Part shown: positions 6,895 to 15,642 of the stretch, piece by piece
Position numbering within the stretch: the stretch's first letter is position 1
Layout of the letters: the number at the start of each line of letters is the position of its first letter
Assembly: GCA_964490745.1 (NCBI GenBank)
Contig: CAZBDT010000015.1
Coordinates: forward strand, 1 to 29,050
Length of the DNA: 29,050 nucleotides
Reading direction: 5' to 3'
Source of the DNA: Litorimonas sp964490745
Lineage (GTDB): Bacteria > Pseudomonadota > Alphaproteobacteria > Caulobacterales > Maricaulaceae
Program-made: the position numbers and the translations under genes
The notes under the pieces: generated by a model
What the model saw: the letters and a program-made list of their open reading frames with translations, nothing else
What the model was told of the DNA's origin: nothing
The model's database searches: none

Positions 6895-8970
6895 TAGAGA
6901 CACTTCCTGCCCAAATTTGTCCGATAATTTCGATAATGTCCGATCAAAAGCGTCAAGAATATCTTCACGCTTGACCGGTTTTGCGATCGTATCATCCATA
7001 CCAATATTTCGACATATGCGGCGTTGTTGATAATCAGGATCAGCCGTTAAAGCGATAATGATAACGTTTGCATAGGCTTCGTTTGACTTTCGAATTTGCA
7101 GTGTGGTTTCTATACCGTCCATGACCGGCATGTGAATATCCATGAGCACGACATCCACGGGCACTGTATTTAAAATATTGAGCGCTTCACGGCCATTCTC
7201 AGCGAAATATAGGTCCTTGACGCGTTTCCCAATCAATCGCTTCACAACCTTCTGATTGATTGGATTGTCCTCGACACACAAGACATTTAAACCTTCAAAA
7301 GGCTGTACTTTCGAGGCGTCATTCGGAACATTCACAGTCGCACCAGGAATAGGTCCGGCTAGTTTTGCAGGATTGTCCACTTGAGAGGGTGTTGTCTCAA
7401 AAGTTACCGAGGGACTCAGCGCCGGCTCTTTTTGAACGGGTAACTCCGATTCACTCTCCAAGATAGGAAGAACGAGAGCAAAGGTCGCCCCTTCCCCACG
7501 TTCGGTCTTCACTCGAATCTTGCCCCCCATAAGTTCACACAGATTTTTCGTGATACTCATGCCTAATCCTGTTCCGCCATATTCACGTTGAATAGAGGCA
7601 TCCGCCTGCATGAAGGGATCAAAAATTTGAGTCACTTCAGCCAATGACATCCCGATCCCTGTATCTTTAACCGCCAAAACAAGGTGGGGCTTGCTATCAA
7701 CAACCGCTTTTCGCGCAACTAATGTGACACTGCCGCTTTTCGTAAATTTCGCAGCATTAGATAAAAGATTATTCAAACATTGCTGCAGACGAAATTCATC
7801 AAGCATTATTGAATCAGGCAAGTTTGGATCGATAGCGACCTGGAACTTTAATCCTCGACTCGTAATCTGTGGCTTCCAAAGTCGAGCTGCTGTACCCAAG
7901 ACTTTTTTGGGGTCTGTTGCTTCCAAACAAATCTTGACCTTATCGCTCATTAACTTGGCATGATCTAAAGTGCGAGACAGGAGATAATGAAGGCCTTCGG
8001 CCGCACTTTCTATATCTCCAATAACACCACGAACGTCCTCGCTGAGCGCTTCATCTTTTAAGCTATCACTCATTCCTATGATCGCATTTAAAGGTGTTCT
8101 GATTTCATGGCTCATCCGGGCAAGAAATTCAGATTTAGCCTTAGACGCAGATCTCTCGGTCTTTAATGCTTCTGTTTTTGTGACGTCCTTGCTTATATCC
8201 ATCACAAAGGCGGTCGCCCCTATTGGTGTTCCGTCTGGGGCGCATGTAATCTGTCCAATAGATCGCTGCCACATATCGCCTTGGCTTCGAATACGCACAC
8301 GATAAGTTAAATCAAAATCACGACGGGCTTGAATAATATCAGCCCATTCTGTTGTTATGGACGCCAGATCGTCAGGATGAATGATCGAGAATAATCCATT
8401 TGACTGTAATCGGGCTTGTTCTTCCTGTGTTAGCCGGTTTGTGACAGAGGCGGAAAAAGTGAACCTTCCGGTCTTGAAATCTACAGACCAAAAGCCCGCA
8501 TCTGCAGCAGACATGGCAATTTCAAACAGATTTCTATATCGGCTTTCAGTCGTGACGTCCCTAACAACGAAGGTACAGCCTTCTTTTCCCTCATACCAAA
8601 CATTGACGCTAACGCGTCTTCCATCCAAAGTTGTTAATGCAACTGATGTCCGGTGGGCAGTATAAGCCTCCATAGATTTTTCTATTAGAGAAACAGCTTC
8701 TTTTGGCGTAATTAACGCACTTGTTTCAGAGTTTTCGATACGAAACGCCCCAAGAATTTCATGTAGCTCTGATCCGTTCAAATTATCATTCGTACCGACG
8801 CCCAAAATACTCGCCAGATTTCCCTGAACATCACGAATGACGAGCTCACTATCGACACGCGCATAAGCTAACTCTGCCGCCTTGAGAACGCTAGCCAGGT
8901 CCGTCTTAGAATCTCTTGTAACGGCCTTTTTAGACCTAAGTGTAAGCGTTCCCATCGCGTTGTACCCCAT
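6886..8970 (-). CDS. Hybrid sensor histidine kinase with PAS domains and C-terminal receiver
   Basis: A 694-residue kinase with no obvious membrane segment. Order: a PAS-like region about 25-130, a PAS_3/PAC domain about 145-270 (FSIIHPDD, YRVRIRSQGDMWQRSIGQI), HisKA with His288 in ARMSHEIRTPLNAIIG, HATPase with N-box NNLLSNAAKF, G1 DTGIGM and G2 GGTGLGM, a linker of about 70 residues rich in Pro, Ser and acidic residues, and a receiver with Asp611 (LMDIHMPVMDG) and Lys664 (IAKPVK). It is complete and looks active. The ATG ending at 8970 has a good ribosome site (GAGGTGAG, 5 bases upstream). It is a different protein from the kinase at 1784, though the C-terminal halves share architecture. 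Signal and partner are unknown. Confidence 0.92.
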   Translation of the reverse strand: MGYNAMGTLTLRSKKAVTRDSKTDLASVLKAAELAYARVDSELVIRDVQGNLASILGVGTNDNLNGSELHEILGAFRIENSETSALITPKEAVSLIEKSMEAYTAHRTSVALTTLDGRRVSVNVWYEGKEGCTFVVRDVTTESRYRNLFEIAMSAADAGFWSVDFKTGRFTFSASVTNRLTQEEQARLQSNGLFSIIHPDDLASITTEWADIIQARRDFDLTYRVRIRSQGDMWQRSIGQITCAPDGTPIGATAFVMDISKDVTKTEALKTERSASKAKSEFLARMSHEIRTPLNAIIGMSDSLKDEALSEDVRGVIGDIESAAEGLHYLLSRTLDHAKLMSDKVKICLEATDPKKVLGTAARLWKPQITSRGLKFQVAIDPNLPDSIMLDEFRLQQCLNNLLSNAAKFTKSGSVTLVARKAVVDSKPHLVLAVKDTGIGMSLAEVTQIFDPFMQADASIQREYGGTGLGMSITKNLCELMGGKIRVKTERGEGATFALVLPILESESELPVQKEPALSPSVTFETTPSQVDNPAKLAGPIPGATVNVPNDASKVQPFEGLNVLCVEDNPINQKVVKRLIGKRVKDLYFAENGREALNILNTVPVDVVLMDIHMPVMDGIETTLQIRKSNEAYANVIIIALTADPDYQQRRICRNIGMDDTIAKPVKREDILDAFDRTLSKLSDKFGQEVSLSA

Positions 8971-9085
8971 CCAAACTCACCTCACTATGCGAAATCAGAC
9001 TTAATATTCTCTAAATTCATCAAGGTAAGGCGCTGAAATGATAGTGAAGTAAGGGCTCAAAAACAGCGGCTTGAGGCTAAATCCA

Positions 9086-9628
9086 TCACTTCACCATTGT
9101 AAGTAAGGGGATCGGAACAGCTCCATTCTCATCCAACCATCGCGCCTCAACTATATAGCCATGTCGGGTGTAAAGCGGCTCTCCCGCAAGGGTCGCCGCC
9201 ATTTCAAAAGATTTAAACCCGTCCGATGCTGCGGCTTGTTCGGCGGTCTTTAAAATTAAGCTTCCAATGCCTTGGCGTATATGGTCCGGATGTGTATACA
9301 TTGCCCGAATGCGCGCTCTATCGTAGGCCGGGTTTAAATGTCCTGCGTCTCGGCCAACGGTGTGATTTCCGCCATATAGTGTCTGGCGGAAAGACCACCC
9401 GCCACATCCAACGATTTGATTCTTTTTCCAGACACAAAAATAAGTTCCATCCTCAATCAATTGAGTATCTAGGCCCATCGCGCTATGTGAGGCTAAAATT
9501 TGTTCAGGCGTCAGATATTGTGTCTGTAATTTTTCAATTGCCAAGACCATGAGGTTTTTAATCTCTGCAATATCTTCAATTCTAGCAAACTTTACCTTCA
9601 CCGAGCAATCACCGCATAATAATTTCAT
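9086..9628 (-). CDS. GNAT family N-acetyltransferase
   Basis: This 180-residue protein matches the GNAT fold: a first strand and helix (VKVKFARIEDIAEIKNLM), a central WGCGG-like turn (VGCGGWSF), and the acetyl-CoA pyrophosphate-binding motif A, YTHPDHIRQGIGSLIL, with the R/Q-x-x-G-x-G/A type loop RQGIG. It transfers an acetyl group from acetyl-CoA to an unknown amine. The final third (FEMAATLAGEPLYTRHGYIVEAR) is the usual motif B region. No ribosome site stands before the ATG ending at 9628; a GTG about nine codons further in (VKVKFARIED) is a possible alternative. It is transcribed away from the TonB-dependent receptor, with about 210 bases between. Confidence 0.85.
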   Translation of the reverse strand: MKLLCGDCSVKVKFARIEDIAEIKNLMVLAIEKLQTQYLTPEQILASHSAMGLDTQLIEDGTYFCVWKKNQIVGCGGWSFRQTLYGGNHTVGRDAGHLNPAYDRARIRAMYTHPDHIRQGIGSLILKTAEQAAASDGFKSFEMAATLAGEPLYTRHGYIVEARWLDENGAVPIPLLTMVK

Positions 9629-9837
9629 TTTAGCAATTTAAGTAGAAAATTTTGCTAAAAAATACATCTAAATTCTGTGTCAATTAAGTCACAACATAAA
9701 AAAATCCACTGATTTACAGATAAACTCTATTGTGACGTCGCGTTCATTAGATCATTTCGCAAATCGTTGGGGAACTGGTCCACATCTTGTACCAGCCAGC
9801 TCAAGGGAATTTACTAGATCTAAGGAATTATTTGATC

Positions 9838-12534
9838 ATGCAAAAATCTGCATACAAAACAATGCTGGCGCTATCCGCGTCCAGCCTTTTATTGGCGGCC
9901 CTGCCCGTTCAAGCCCAGGCTCAAGTTGATGACACAACAGTCAACACAGCCGAAGACGTTGTTATTACAACGGGTACACGCCGTGCGCTCCGTTCAGCTG
10001 CAGACACGCCTGCCCCTGTTGATGTAATTACAGGTGTAGAATTCACAACAAATGCTGCAGATGATGTACAAGACCTTCTCAGAACAGCTGTTCCGTCTTA
10101 TAACGTTAACACGCAGCCTATCTCTGACGCGGCGTCAATTGTTCGTCCCGCTAACTTACGCGGTTTGTCACCAGACAACACACTTGTTCTTTTGAACGGC
10201 AAGCGTCGTCACCGTGGTGCGGTTATTTCTTTCCTCGGCGGAGGTATCGCTGATGGCTCTCAAGGTGTTGATGTTTCATCTATTCCTTCAATGGCACTTA
10301 AGCAGGTTGAAGTTCTACGTGATGGTGCGTCATCACAATATGGTTCAGACGCGATCGCTGGTGTTATCAACTTCGTTCTGAAGGACGACCCAACGGGCGG
10401 CGTTATCGAAGCGAAATATGGCTCAACATATGATGGAGATGGTGACAATTATCGTCTAGGTGCCAATTTAGGTCTCCCATTGGGCGATCAAGGCTTTATC
10501 AACATTACGGCTGAATATGGCGAAACTGACGGGACTGTCCGTTCAGTCGTCCGTGACGATGTTCGCGCCCTAATCGCTGCGGGCAATAGCGCTGCAGCTG
10601 ATTTCTTAACGATCAACACCTTTACTGATGAAGTTCCACAATATTGGGGTCAGCCGGATGTTGAGGGCGATCTTAAACTCCTCTTCAACACAGCGCTTGA
10701 GTTTAATGAAAATGTTGAAGCTTATGCTGTTGGTACTTACGCCGAACGTCAAACAACTGGCGGTTTCTTTTATCGTAACCCAACTAATCGCGGCGGTGTC
10801 TATCGTGGCCCACTCGTAGACCCTGAAACTGGCGAGGCTTCAGATGCAGATAATGCCGTTGCATCTGTCCGAGTCGGAGATCTTGATGGCGTTGGTGTAG
10901 GCGAAGAATGTGTCGCCGGTATTCCGCTAACAGGCACAGATGGCCTTATTCCTGACGCTGGCATACTTGCCGATGTTGCTGCATCTGCAAACTGTTTTTC
11001 ATTTGTTGAAACAATCCCGGGCGGTTTTGTTCCTCGCTTCGGCGGTAACTTACGTGATTTCGGTCTTACTGCGGGTGTACGGGGTCTTATAGAGCTTGGC
11101 TCAGGCCTAACATATGATTTCTCCGCGACACACGGACAGTCCAGAGTGGACTTCTTCATCAATAACACTGTGAACGCCTCATTGGGTCCGAACACACCCC
11201 GTGACTTTATTCCGGGTGGGCAGGAACAAATTGAGACAACTTTGAATGCCGATTTCGGTTATCTTTATGATATCGGTCTGGCGTCTGAATTGTCTATCGC
11301 TTTCGGTGCTGAATATCGGAGAGAGCAATTTGATCTTTTCGCAGGTGATGCGGCGAGTTTCGCACTCGGTCCCCTTGCTGACCAAGGATTCTCATCAAGC
11401 TCTAACGGCTTTGGTGGTTTCCCAAATTCTTCTTCTAATTCACAAGACTCCATCGGTACCTATATCGATTTAGAAGCTGACGTAACCGACCAGCTTACAC
11501 TGCAAGGTGCGCTGCGTTATGAAGATTTCTCTGATTTCGGTAATACGTTGGATTATAAAGTCGCAGCTTTGTATAAAGTGACAGATAATATTTCCCTTCG
11601 CGGTACTGTCTCAACAGGGTTCCACGCGCCAACAGCCGGACAAGCGAACATCACAAATGTGACAACGCAAAATGTTGGTGGTCAACTGGTTGATCAAGGT
11701 ACACTACCTCTGAACACGGCGGCTGGACAATTGGCGGCTGACTTCATCGCCAGCCAAAATGGTGGCAACCGTCCGACATTAGGTACAGAAGAAGCATTCA
11801 ACCTCTCTGCCGGTGTTGCCTTTGACTATGCTGGTGTAAATGTCACAATTGACGCATTCCAAATTGATGTGGACGACCGTATCGCATTGGGTGCTAATGT
11901 TGACTTCTTGGCCGCTCTTCAATTTGCCGGTGCGACAGCTGATAATGTCAGCGACGCCCTGACACAGTTGGATGCCAATGGCACAATTAATCGGAGCGAT
12001 TTCGCCGGATTGGACCAGTTGTCACAGTTCCGTTTCTTCACAAACAGCTTTGATACCCGCTCCCGCGGTGTTGATATTGTGGCCCGTTATCCATTCAGCT
12101 TGGCCGGTGGTAACTCAGCCATTGCAGTGGCTGCCAACTATACGGATACGGAAGTCACTGATCGTGGTGATATCAATCCAATTTCTGATGGTCGCGTTGC
12201 GGCTCTGGAAGATTTGCTGCCAAATATCAAAGGCAATGCAACCTTTACACATAGCCAAGGCATATTCCGTGGCCTCCTGCGCGCTAATTACTTTGGCGGC
12301 TGGGATGACACAGGAAATGGTGTTGATGGTATCAGCCCGGAAATTCTAATCGACGCTGAAGTCGCGGCTGAAGTCCAAGAGGGTATCGAAATCGCAGTAG
12401 GTGCAAACAACCTCTTCGATAACTATCCTGACGAAAACCCATTTGCGGGTAGCTTGGGTCAACTCTACCCAGAAGCCGCTCCAACAGGATTTAATGGCGG
12501 TCAATATTACGCGAAAGTCCGCGTAAACTTCTAA
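9838..12534 (+). CDS. TonB-dependent outer membrane receptor
   Basis: An 898-residue outer membrane transporter. A signal peptide (MQKSAYKTMLALSASSLLLAALPVQAQA) is followed by a TonB-box-like stretch EDVVITTGTR (39-48), a plug domain of about 130 residues (LRGLSPDNTLVLLNGKRRHRGA; VEVLRDGASSQYGSDAIAGVINF) and a 22-strand-type barrel ending in the aromatic YYAKVRVNF. Terminal Phe is typical of barrel proteins. Cys358 and Cys386 lie in a probable extracellular loop and could form a disulphide. The substrate is unknown; no TonB, ExbBD, FecI/FecR or uptake enzymes are nearby. The frame opens at a TTG (9787), but the ATG at 9838 is preceded by AAGGA and directly begins the signal peptide. A strong terminator follows, so it is probably monocistronic. 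Confidence 0.93.
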   Translation: MQKSAYKTMLALSASSLLLAALPVQAQAQVDDTTVNTAEDVVITTGTRRALRSAADTPAPVDVITGVEFTTNAADDVQDLLRTAVPSYNVNTQPISDAASIVRPANLRGLSPDNTLVLLNGKRRHRGAVISFLGGGIADGSQGVDVSSIPSMALKQVEVLRDGASSQYGSDAIAGVINFVLKDDPTGGVIEAKYGSTYDGDGDNYRLGANLGLPLGDQGFINITAEYGETDGTVRSVVRDDVRALIAAGNSAAADFLTINTFTDEVPQYWGQPDVEGDLKLLFNTALEFNENVEAYAVGTYAERQTTGGFFYRNPTNRGGVYRGPLVDPETGEASDADNAVASVRVGDLDGVGVGEECVAGIPLTGTDGLIPDAGILADVAASANCFSFVETIPGGFVPRFGGNLRDFGLTAGVRGLIELGSGLTYDFSATHGQSRVDFFINNTVNASLGPNTPRDFIPGGQEQIETTLNADFGYLYDIGLASELSIAFGAEYRREQFDLFAGDAASFALGPLADQGFSSSSNGFGGFPNSSSNSQDSIGTYIDLEADVTDQLTLQGALRYEDFSDFGNTLDYKVAALYKVTDNISLRGTVSTGFHAPTAGQANITNVTTQNVGGQLVDQGTLPLNTAAGQLAADFIASQNGGNRPTLGTEEAFNLSAGVAFDYAGVNVTIDAFQIDVDDRIALGANVDFLAALQFAGATADNVSDALTQLDANGTINRSDFAGLDQLSQFRFFTNSFDTRSRGVDIVARYPFSLAGGNSAIAVAANYTDTEVTDRGDINPISDGRVAALEDLLPNIKGNATFTHSQGIFRGLLRANYFGGWDDTGNGVDGISPEILIDAEVAAEVQEGIEIAVGANNLFDNYPDENPFAGSLGQLYPEAAPTGFNGGQYYAKVRVNF

Positions 12535-12558
12535 TCGCAACTTTTATTCTTAAACAGG

Positions 12559-12587
12559 AAAGCCCCGGTTTTTCCGGGGCTTTTTTT
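12559..12587 (+). terminator. Rho-independent terminator of the TonB-dependent receptor
   Basis: A perfect 10-base stem AAAGCCCCGG / CCGGGGCTTT (12559-12568 and 12574-12583) with a five-T loop is followed by a T-run to 12587. It begins 24 bases after the receptor stop codon. The A-run on the other side lets it also stop transcripts of the facing DUF1489 gene. Confidence 0.93.
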
Positions 12588-12622
12588 ATTGCCACAATCG
12601 GTAGAAGCTGAATTTCGAACGC

Positions 12623-13054
12623 TTACCAAGCCCCTAGCTCTATCAACTTTGCTCGAAAAGAGGGTGGAAGTTCCTCTCCACTTACTATGCCCGTTAAATC
12701 AGCGGGCTGATCACCATCTTGCAAATATCGCCAGCCTTGAAAAGCGCGTCTCGGCGTAGGAAAAACTGGTATGAGCTCCGGGGCCATCATTATGGCGCAA
12801 GCCCGATGCCCATTCTTCGTTGTCTCTTCCAAACCGACGATGCGGTTTCGGCAAAGTATATTACCTTTGATCACCCAATAGATTGAACCACCATCCAGTA
12901 TCTCTTCGCGACGCTTTGGAAACATTCGCGTAACATGAACATGATGGCCGGACAGGCCCTGTTTGACCCGCCGCGATACGACATGATTTTGCCAATCCGC
13001 AAGGGTTTGGATTGACTCTGATCCAACAGATAATTTTTGTAAATGAACTGTCAT
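12623..13054 (-). CDS. DUF1489 family protein
   Basis: A 143-residue protein that I recognise as DUF1489, a family largely confined to Alphaproteobacteria and without a known function. It begins MTVHLQKLSVGSESIQTLADWQ, the characteristic start of the family, and contains HVTRMFPKRREEILDGGSIYWVIKGNILCRNRIVGLEE, a conserved central block that looks like a beta-rich fold. No signal peptide or membrane helix is seen, so it is probably cytoplasmic. The ATG has a strong ribosome site (AAGGGG, 2-5 bases upstream). It lies 33 bases after the cupin-like gene on the same strand and may be in one transcript with it and spmX. It faces the terminator of the receptor gene. Confidence 0.82.
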   Translation of the reverse strand: MTVHLQKLSVGSESIQTLADWQNHVVSRRVKQGLSGHHVHVTRMFPKRREEILDGGSIYWVIKGNILCRNRIVGLEETTKNGHRACAIMMAPELIPVFPTPRRAFQGWRYLQDGDQPADLTGIVSGEELPPSFRAKLIELGAW

Positions 13055-13087
13055 TGCCCCTTATTTAAGGCAGCGAAATGTGAATTG

Positions 13088-14134
13088 CTAGAAGCAGCGC
13101 TTAAAGGGCTCCACATCAACGATATAATTCGCTGCATCTTCATCAACTCTAAACGTAACCATGTCGTCTTCCGTCATGTCAGGCGTGAGATTGGCTTTAC
13201 GTAAAACGCGCCCAAAGACTGATTTCACGCGTCGCGTAATATACCCGTCATTTTGATATGATGGATTCATTCCCAATCGGTGCCGCAAAGTTGAATTCGT
13301 ACGCATGGCCGCATTTTTCATACCAGAAGCTCTTGTCGAATACTCCGTTGTGACAGATACACAGAAAGTTTGATTTTCGACACGATGAGGCATGTTTAAC
13401 GGCCAAGTCAGAGCTGTTCCTTCCGCTATATCAATAATTTTGGCCTCATTATCAAAAGACGCATCATAAGGCAGATCATCATCCAAAGTGTTTGATATAA
13501 CGCTTTCGTAAGCCGCATCCGGGATGAATTTTTGCGTCAGTGGATATAGATACATCCTTTTATTCCCGCGAACATGCCACAGTATCGTTTCTGTTTTATC
13601 AAAGTGATAAGGGACTTTCGCAACAGGCGACGAGATCAAAATCCCACCCCGCGGATTAAAAGCGCGATTTCCGGTATTTTCTGCAAGTTCACCATACATG
13701 CTATCCAAGACTGATTTATAATCTGGATGAATATTCATTGCCTCTCGTACATTTATCCAAACCGCACCTGCTTTAGCGGCCTCGAGGAGGACAACCGCAG
13801 GAACATCTCGAAAATCACCTGTCCGGAATTTATTCGGGTACATAGGATCTTGTGCAGCGCCCATTGTGCAAACATCCAATTTTTCCGCCGGATGACGCTC
13901 TAGGAGATCAATTAGAGCTTCATCTGTAAATAAGTTTGTTCTCGCCAGATTATGACCAAAACTCATGATTTTTTTCTGAAAATCGGCCGTTTTTATATCC
14001 GTCCAATCAGATAACATCGGCCCATCATCTTTAACGTGAACATCACCTTGGTCCTGTTCAGTTCCGGCAGCATGCTTAGCGAACTCTTTATGATCCACTG
14101 CTGACGTGTTAAGATTTAAAGACTGAGTTAACAT
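13088..14134 (-). CDS. JmjC/cupin_8-like putative Fe(II)/2-oxoglutarate oxygenase
   Basis: A 348-residue soluble protein. The segment VPYHFDKTETILWHVRGNKRMYLYP has the HxD iron-binding pair (His177, Asp179) and the GxKRxxLYP strand with Lys192, typical of cupin_8/JmjC oxygenases, where such a Lys binds 2-oxoglutarate. A third ligand fits His250 in LTWPLNMPHRVENQ. The first 160 residues (SFGHNLARTNLFTDEALIDLLERHP) are not recognised, and the last 80 (RLGMNPSYQNDGYITRRVKSVFGRVLRKANLTPDM) are basic and possibly helical. Known relatives hydroxylate proteins or small molecules; the substrate here cannot be told. It follows spmX by 45 bases on the same strand. A GGGA ribosome site lies 10 bases before the ATG. 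The family call is by motif, not overall alignment. Confidence 0.62.
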   Translation of the reverse strand: MLTQSLNLNTSAVDHKEFAKHAAGTEQDQGDVHVKDDGPMLSDWTDIKTADFQKKIMSFGHNLARTNLFTDEALIDLLERHPAEKLDVCTMGAAQDPMYPNKFRTGDFRDVPAVVLLEAAKAGAVWINVREAMNIHPDYKSVLDSMYGELAENTGNRAFNPRGGILISSPVAKVPYHFDKTETILWHVRGNKRMYLYPLTQKFIPDAAYESVISNTLDDDLPYDASFDNEAKIIDIAEGTALTWPLNMPHRVENQTFCVSVTTEYSTRASGMKNAAMRTNSTLRHRLGMNPSYQNDGYITRRVKSVFGRVLRKANLTPDMTEDDMVTFRVDEDAANYIVDVEPFKRCF

Positions 14135-14179
14135 TTTGAGTATCCCTGTTTCGACATTGTCTTAGCGCATTTAAGTTAG

Positions 14180-15586
14180 TTATTTACGACTATTCATCCT
14201 TAATGCCGCGTAAATACCGGTCAGAATCAACCCAATACCTATCACCAATCCAGTGAACGCAATGATGGGTCCCCAAGCGCCCAATAACGCTTCGGCGCCC
14301 TTCATTAAGGTTGCTCCTGATGCTCCGAGTAAAATGAAGCCAAGAAGGACAGGAATCCAAAGTCCAAGACCACTCTGTGTAGAAGGTGTGCTCGGTTGTA
14401 TATCAACCACATTCGTTTCGATATATTTGGCCGCAGAATCTGTGCGTTGGCGCGTCGTGTTTTCCTGCGGCAACTCATCTACAACTAGATCAATAGGCTG
14501 TGCGATTGCACTGGCTTCGGTCTGCGTTTCTTTCGCATCGACCGTCATAGTTCTCTCAAATTCCTTAGATCTACCGGTCCGCGTGTTTAAATCGACCACA
14601 TTGTCTTGAAATTCCGATTTATTATCTACTGCTCTCGGCTCTGGCGTTTCAGTTTCAATGAGTGTGTCAGGCCAATCTGTCTCTCGCCGATCAAATTTCG
14701 CTTCAGCGTCATCAATCAACGCATCAAGCCGTGCAACAATGTCAGTAGCAGCCGCTGCAATAGGTGATGGGCGATCGGAAGGCTTAATATCCGCTTCATT
14801 CACAATATCCTGAATGTCGTCTATCTCGGATTTAATGGGGTCTGCCAAAGCCTCGCTGTCTTTCTCAGCCTCAAAATCAGAATCGTCGAGCTCTATAACG
14901 TCTCTATTCGGACGCGAGGCAGCAATTATGTCCAACTCGGAAAGCTGTAAAGCACCTGCAGGACCGTCTTCCCGACGACGGGTCGGGGGAATGTTGGCAG
15001 AGTAAGGGGCTGTTGCCACAATGCCGTTCGCATCATCTTCGGTGAAGATTGGTAAGGCGTCTTCTGTTGAAAGACCAATGATCGTCGTATCTTTTACCGG
15101 AGGAAGGTCTTCACGCCCGGCCGCAAGGTCCCGTTCAGTACGGAGAAAAAGGGCTTTTTCGGCCGTACGACGACGCATCAAAGCATCGACAACATATATC
15201 TTTCCGTCGATTTCTGATTTCCGCCAAATATCCAGCCCGTTCGCAGCGTCCAAAGGCCGTCCATTATTCAGCGCTCGTAAAGTATCACTTTGTAGAAATG
15301 CTTTTGGACCAATGTTAAAAGCAAAGGAACAGAGCGCATCAAATTGGCTTTGTGTGATCGGCGCATGGACCTCTGAGTTGATCATATCTTCAAAAGGTTC
15401 AAGATCGGCCCGAAGCGTCTTTTCAGCCTCACCTTTATCCATCATGACGGCATCTTCGGAATATAACCTGTGACCATATCCCACAATGCGCTGACCGGAA
15501 ATAAGCTCACGATCAACGGGACGATACCCCTCAAAAGCTTTGATAAGCTTCAAGCCGGTTTCAGAAATTGTAAGGTTCTGGCTCAT
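14180..15586 (-). CDS. spmX: SpmX-like polarity protein: lysozyme-like (GH24) domain, acidic linker, two membrane helices
   Basis: In Caulobacter SpmX marks the stalked pole and recruits and activates the kinase DivJ. This 468-residue protein has the same build. Residues 1-150 are a phage-lysozyme-like domain (LIKAFEGYRPVD, VGYGHRL, ITQSQFDALCSFAFNIG, DIWRKSEIDGKIYVVDALMRRRTAEKALFL). Residues 155-400 are a long acidic, low-complexity linker. The last 65 hold two hydrophobic helices (LWIPVLLGFILLGASGATL and GPIIAFTGLVIGIGLILTGIYAAL) and end in the cytoplasm. Of the lysozyme triad Glu-x8-Asp-x5-Thr, only Glu19 is kept; positions 28 and 34 are Leu and Ile. There is no holin, spanin or other phage gene nearby. 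The ATG has a GGGA ribosome site. mgtE lies 80 bases upstream and a sigma-54-like promoter sits between. Confidence 0.85.
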   Translation of the reverse strand: MSQNLTISETGLKLIKAFEGYRPVDRELISGQRIVGYGHRLYSEDAVMMDKGEAEKTLRADLEPFEDMINSEVHAPITQSQFDALCSFAFNIGPKAFLQSDTLRALNNGRPLDAANGLDIWRKSEIDGKIYVVDALMRRRTAEKALFLRTERDLAAGREDLPPVKDTTIIGLSTEDALPIFTEDDANGIVATAPYSANIPPTRRREDGPAGALQLSELDIIAASRPNRDVIELDDSDFEAEKDSEALADPIKSEIDDIQDIVNEADIKPSDRPSPIAAAATDIVARLDALIDDAEAKFDRRETDWPDTLIETETPEPRAVDNKSEFQDNVVDLNTRTGRSKEFERTMTVDAKETQTEASAIAQPIDLVVDELPQENTTRQRTDSAAKYIETNVVDIQPSTPSTQSGLGLWIPVLLGFILLGASGATLMKGAEALLGAWGPIIAFTGLVIGIGLILTGIYAALRMNSRK

Positions 15587-15609
15587 AGTCGTCCCAAATC
15601 AATACAGAG

Positions 15610-15623
15610 CGGGCGATAGCCCG
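15610..15623 (-). other. Small hairpin in the spmX leader
   Basis: CGGGC-GATA-GCCCG (15610-15614 and 15619-15623) is a perfect 5-base stem with a four-base loop. It lies 24-37 bases before the spmX start, and so inside the leader if the sigma-54-like promoter is used. It may be a minor leader structure; I see no further evidence for a function. Confidence 0.3.
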
Positions 15624-15642
15624 ATTAACTTGTGCGACACGT

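Noticed and set aside
15021..15473. Open frame of 150 codons antisense to spmX
   Set aside because: Serine/arginine-rich mirror frame of the lysozyme-like domain; no sign of a real protein.
14180..15586. Prophage endolysin
   Set aside because: The lysozyme-like domain is followed by a long acidic linker and two membrane helices, the catalytic triad is degenerate, and no phage genes are nearby; SpmX fits better.
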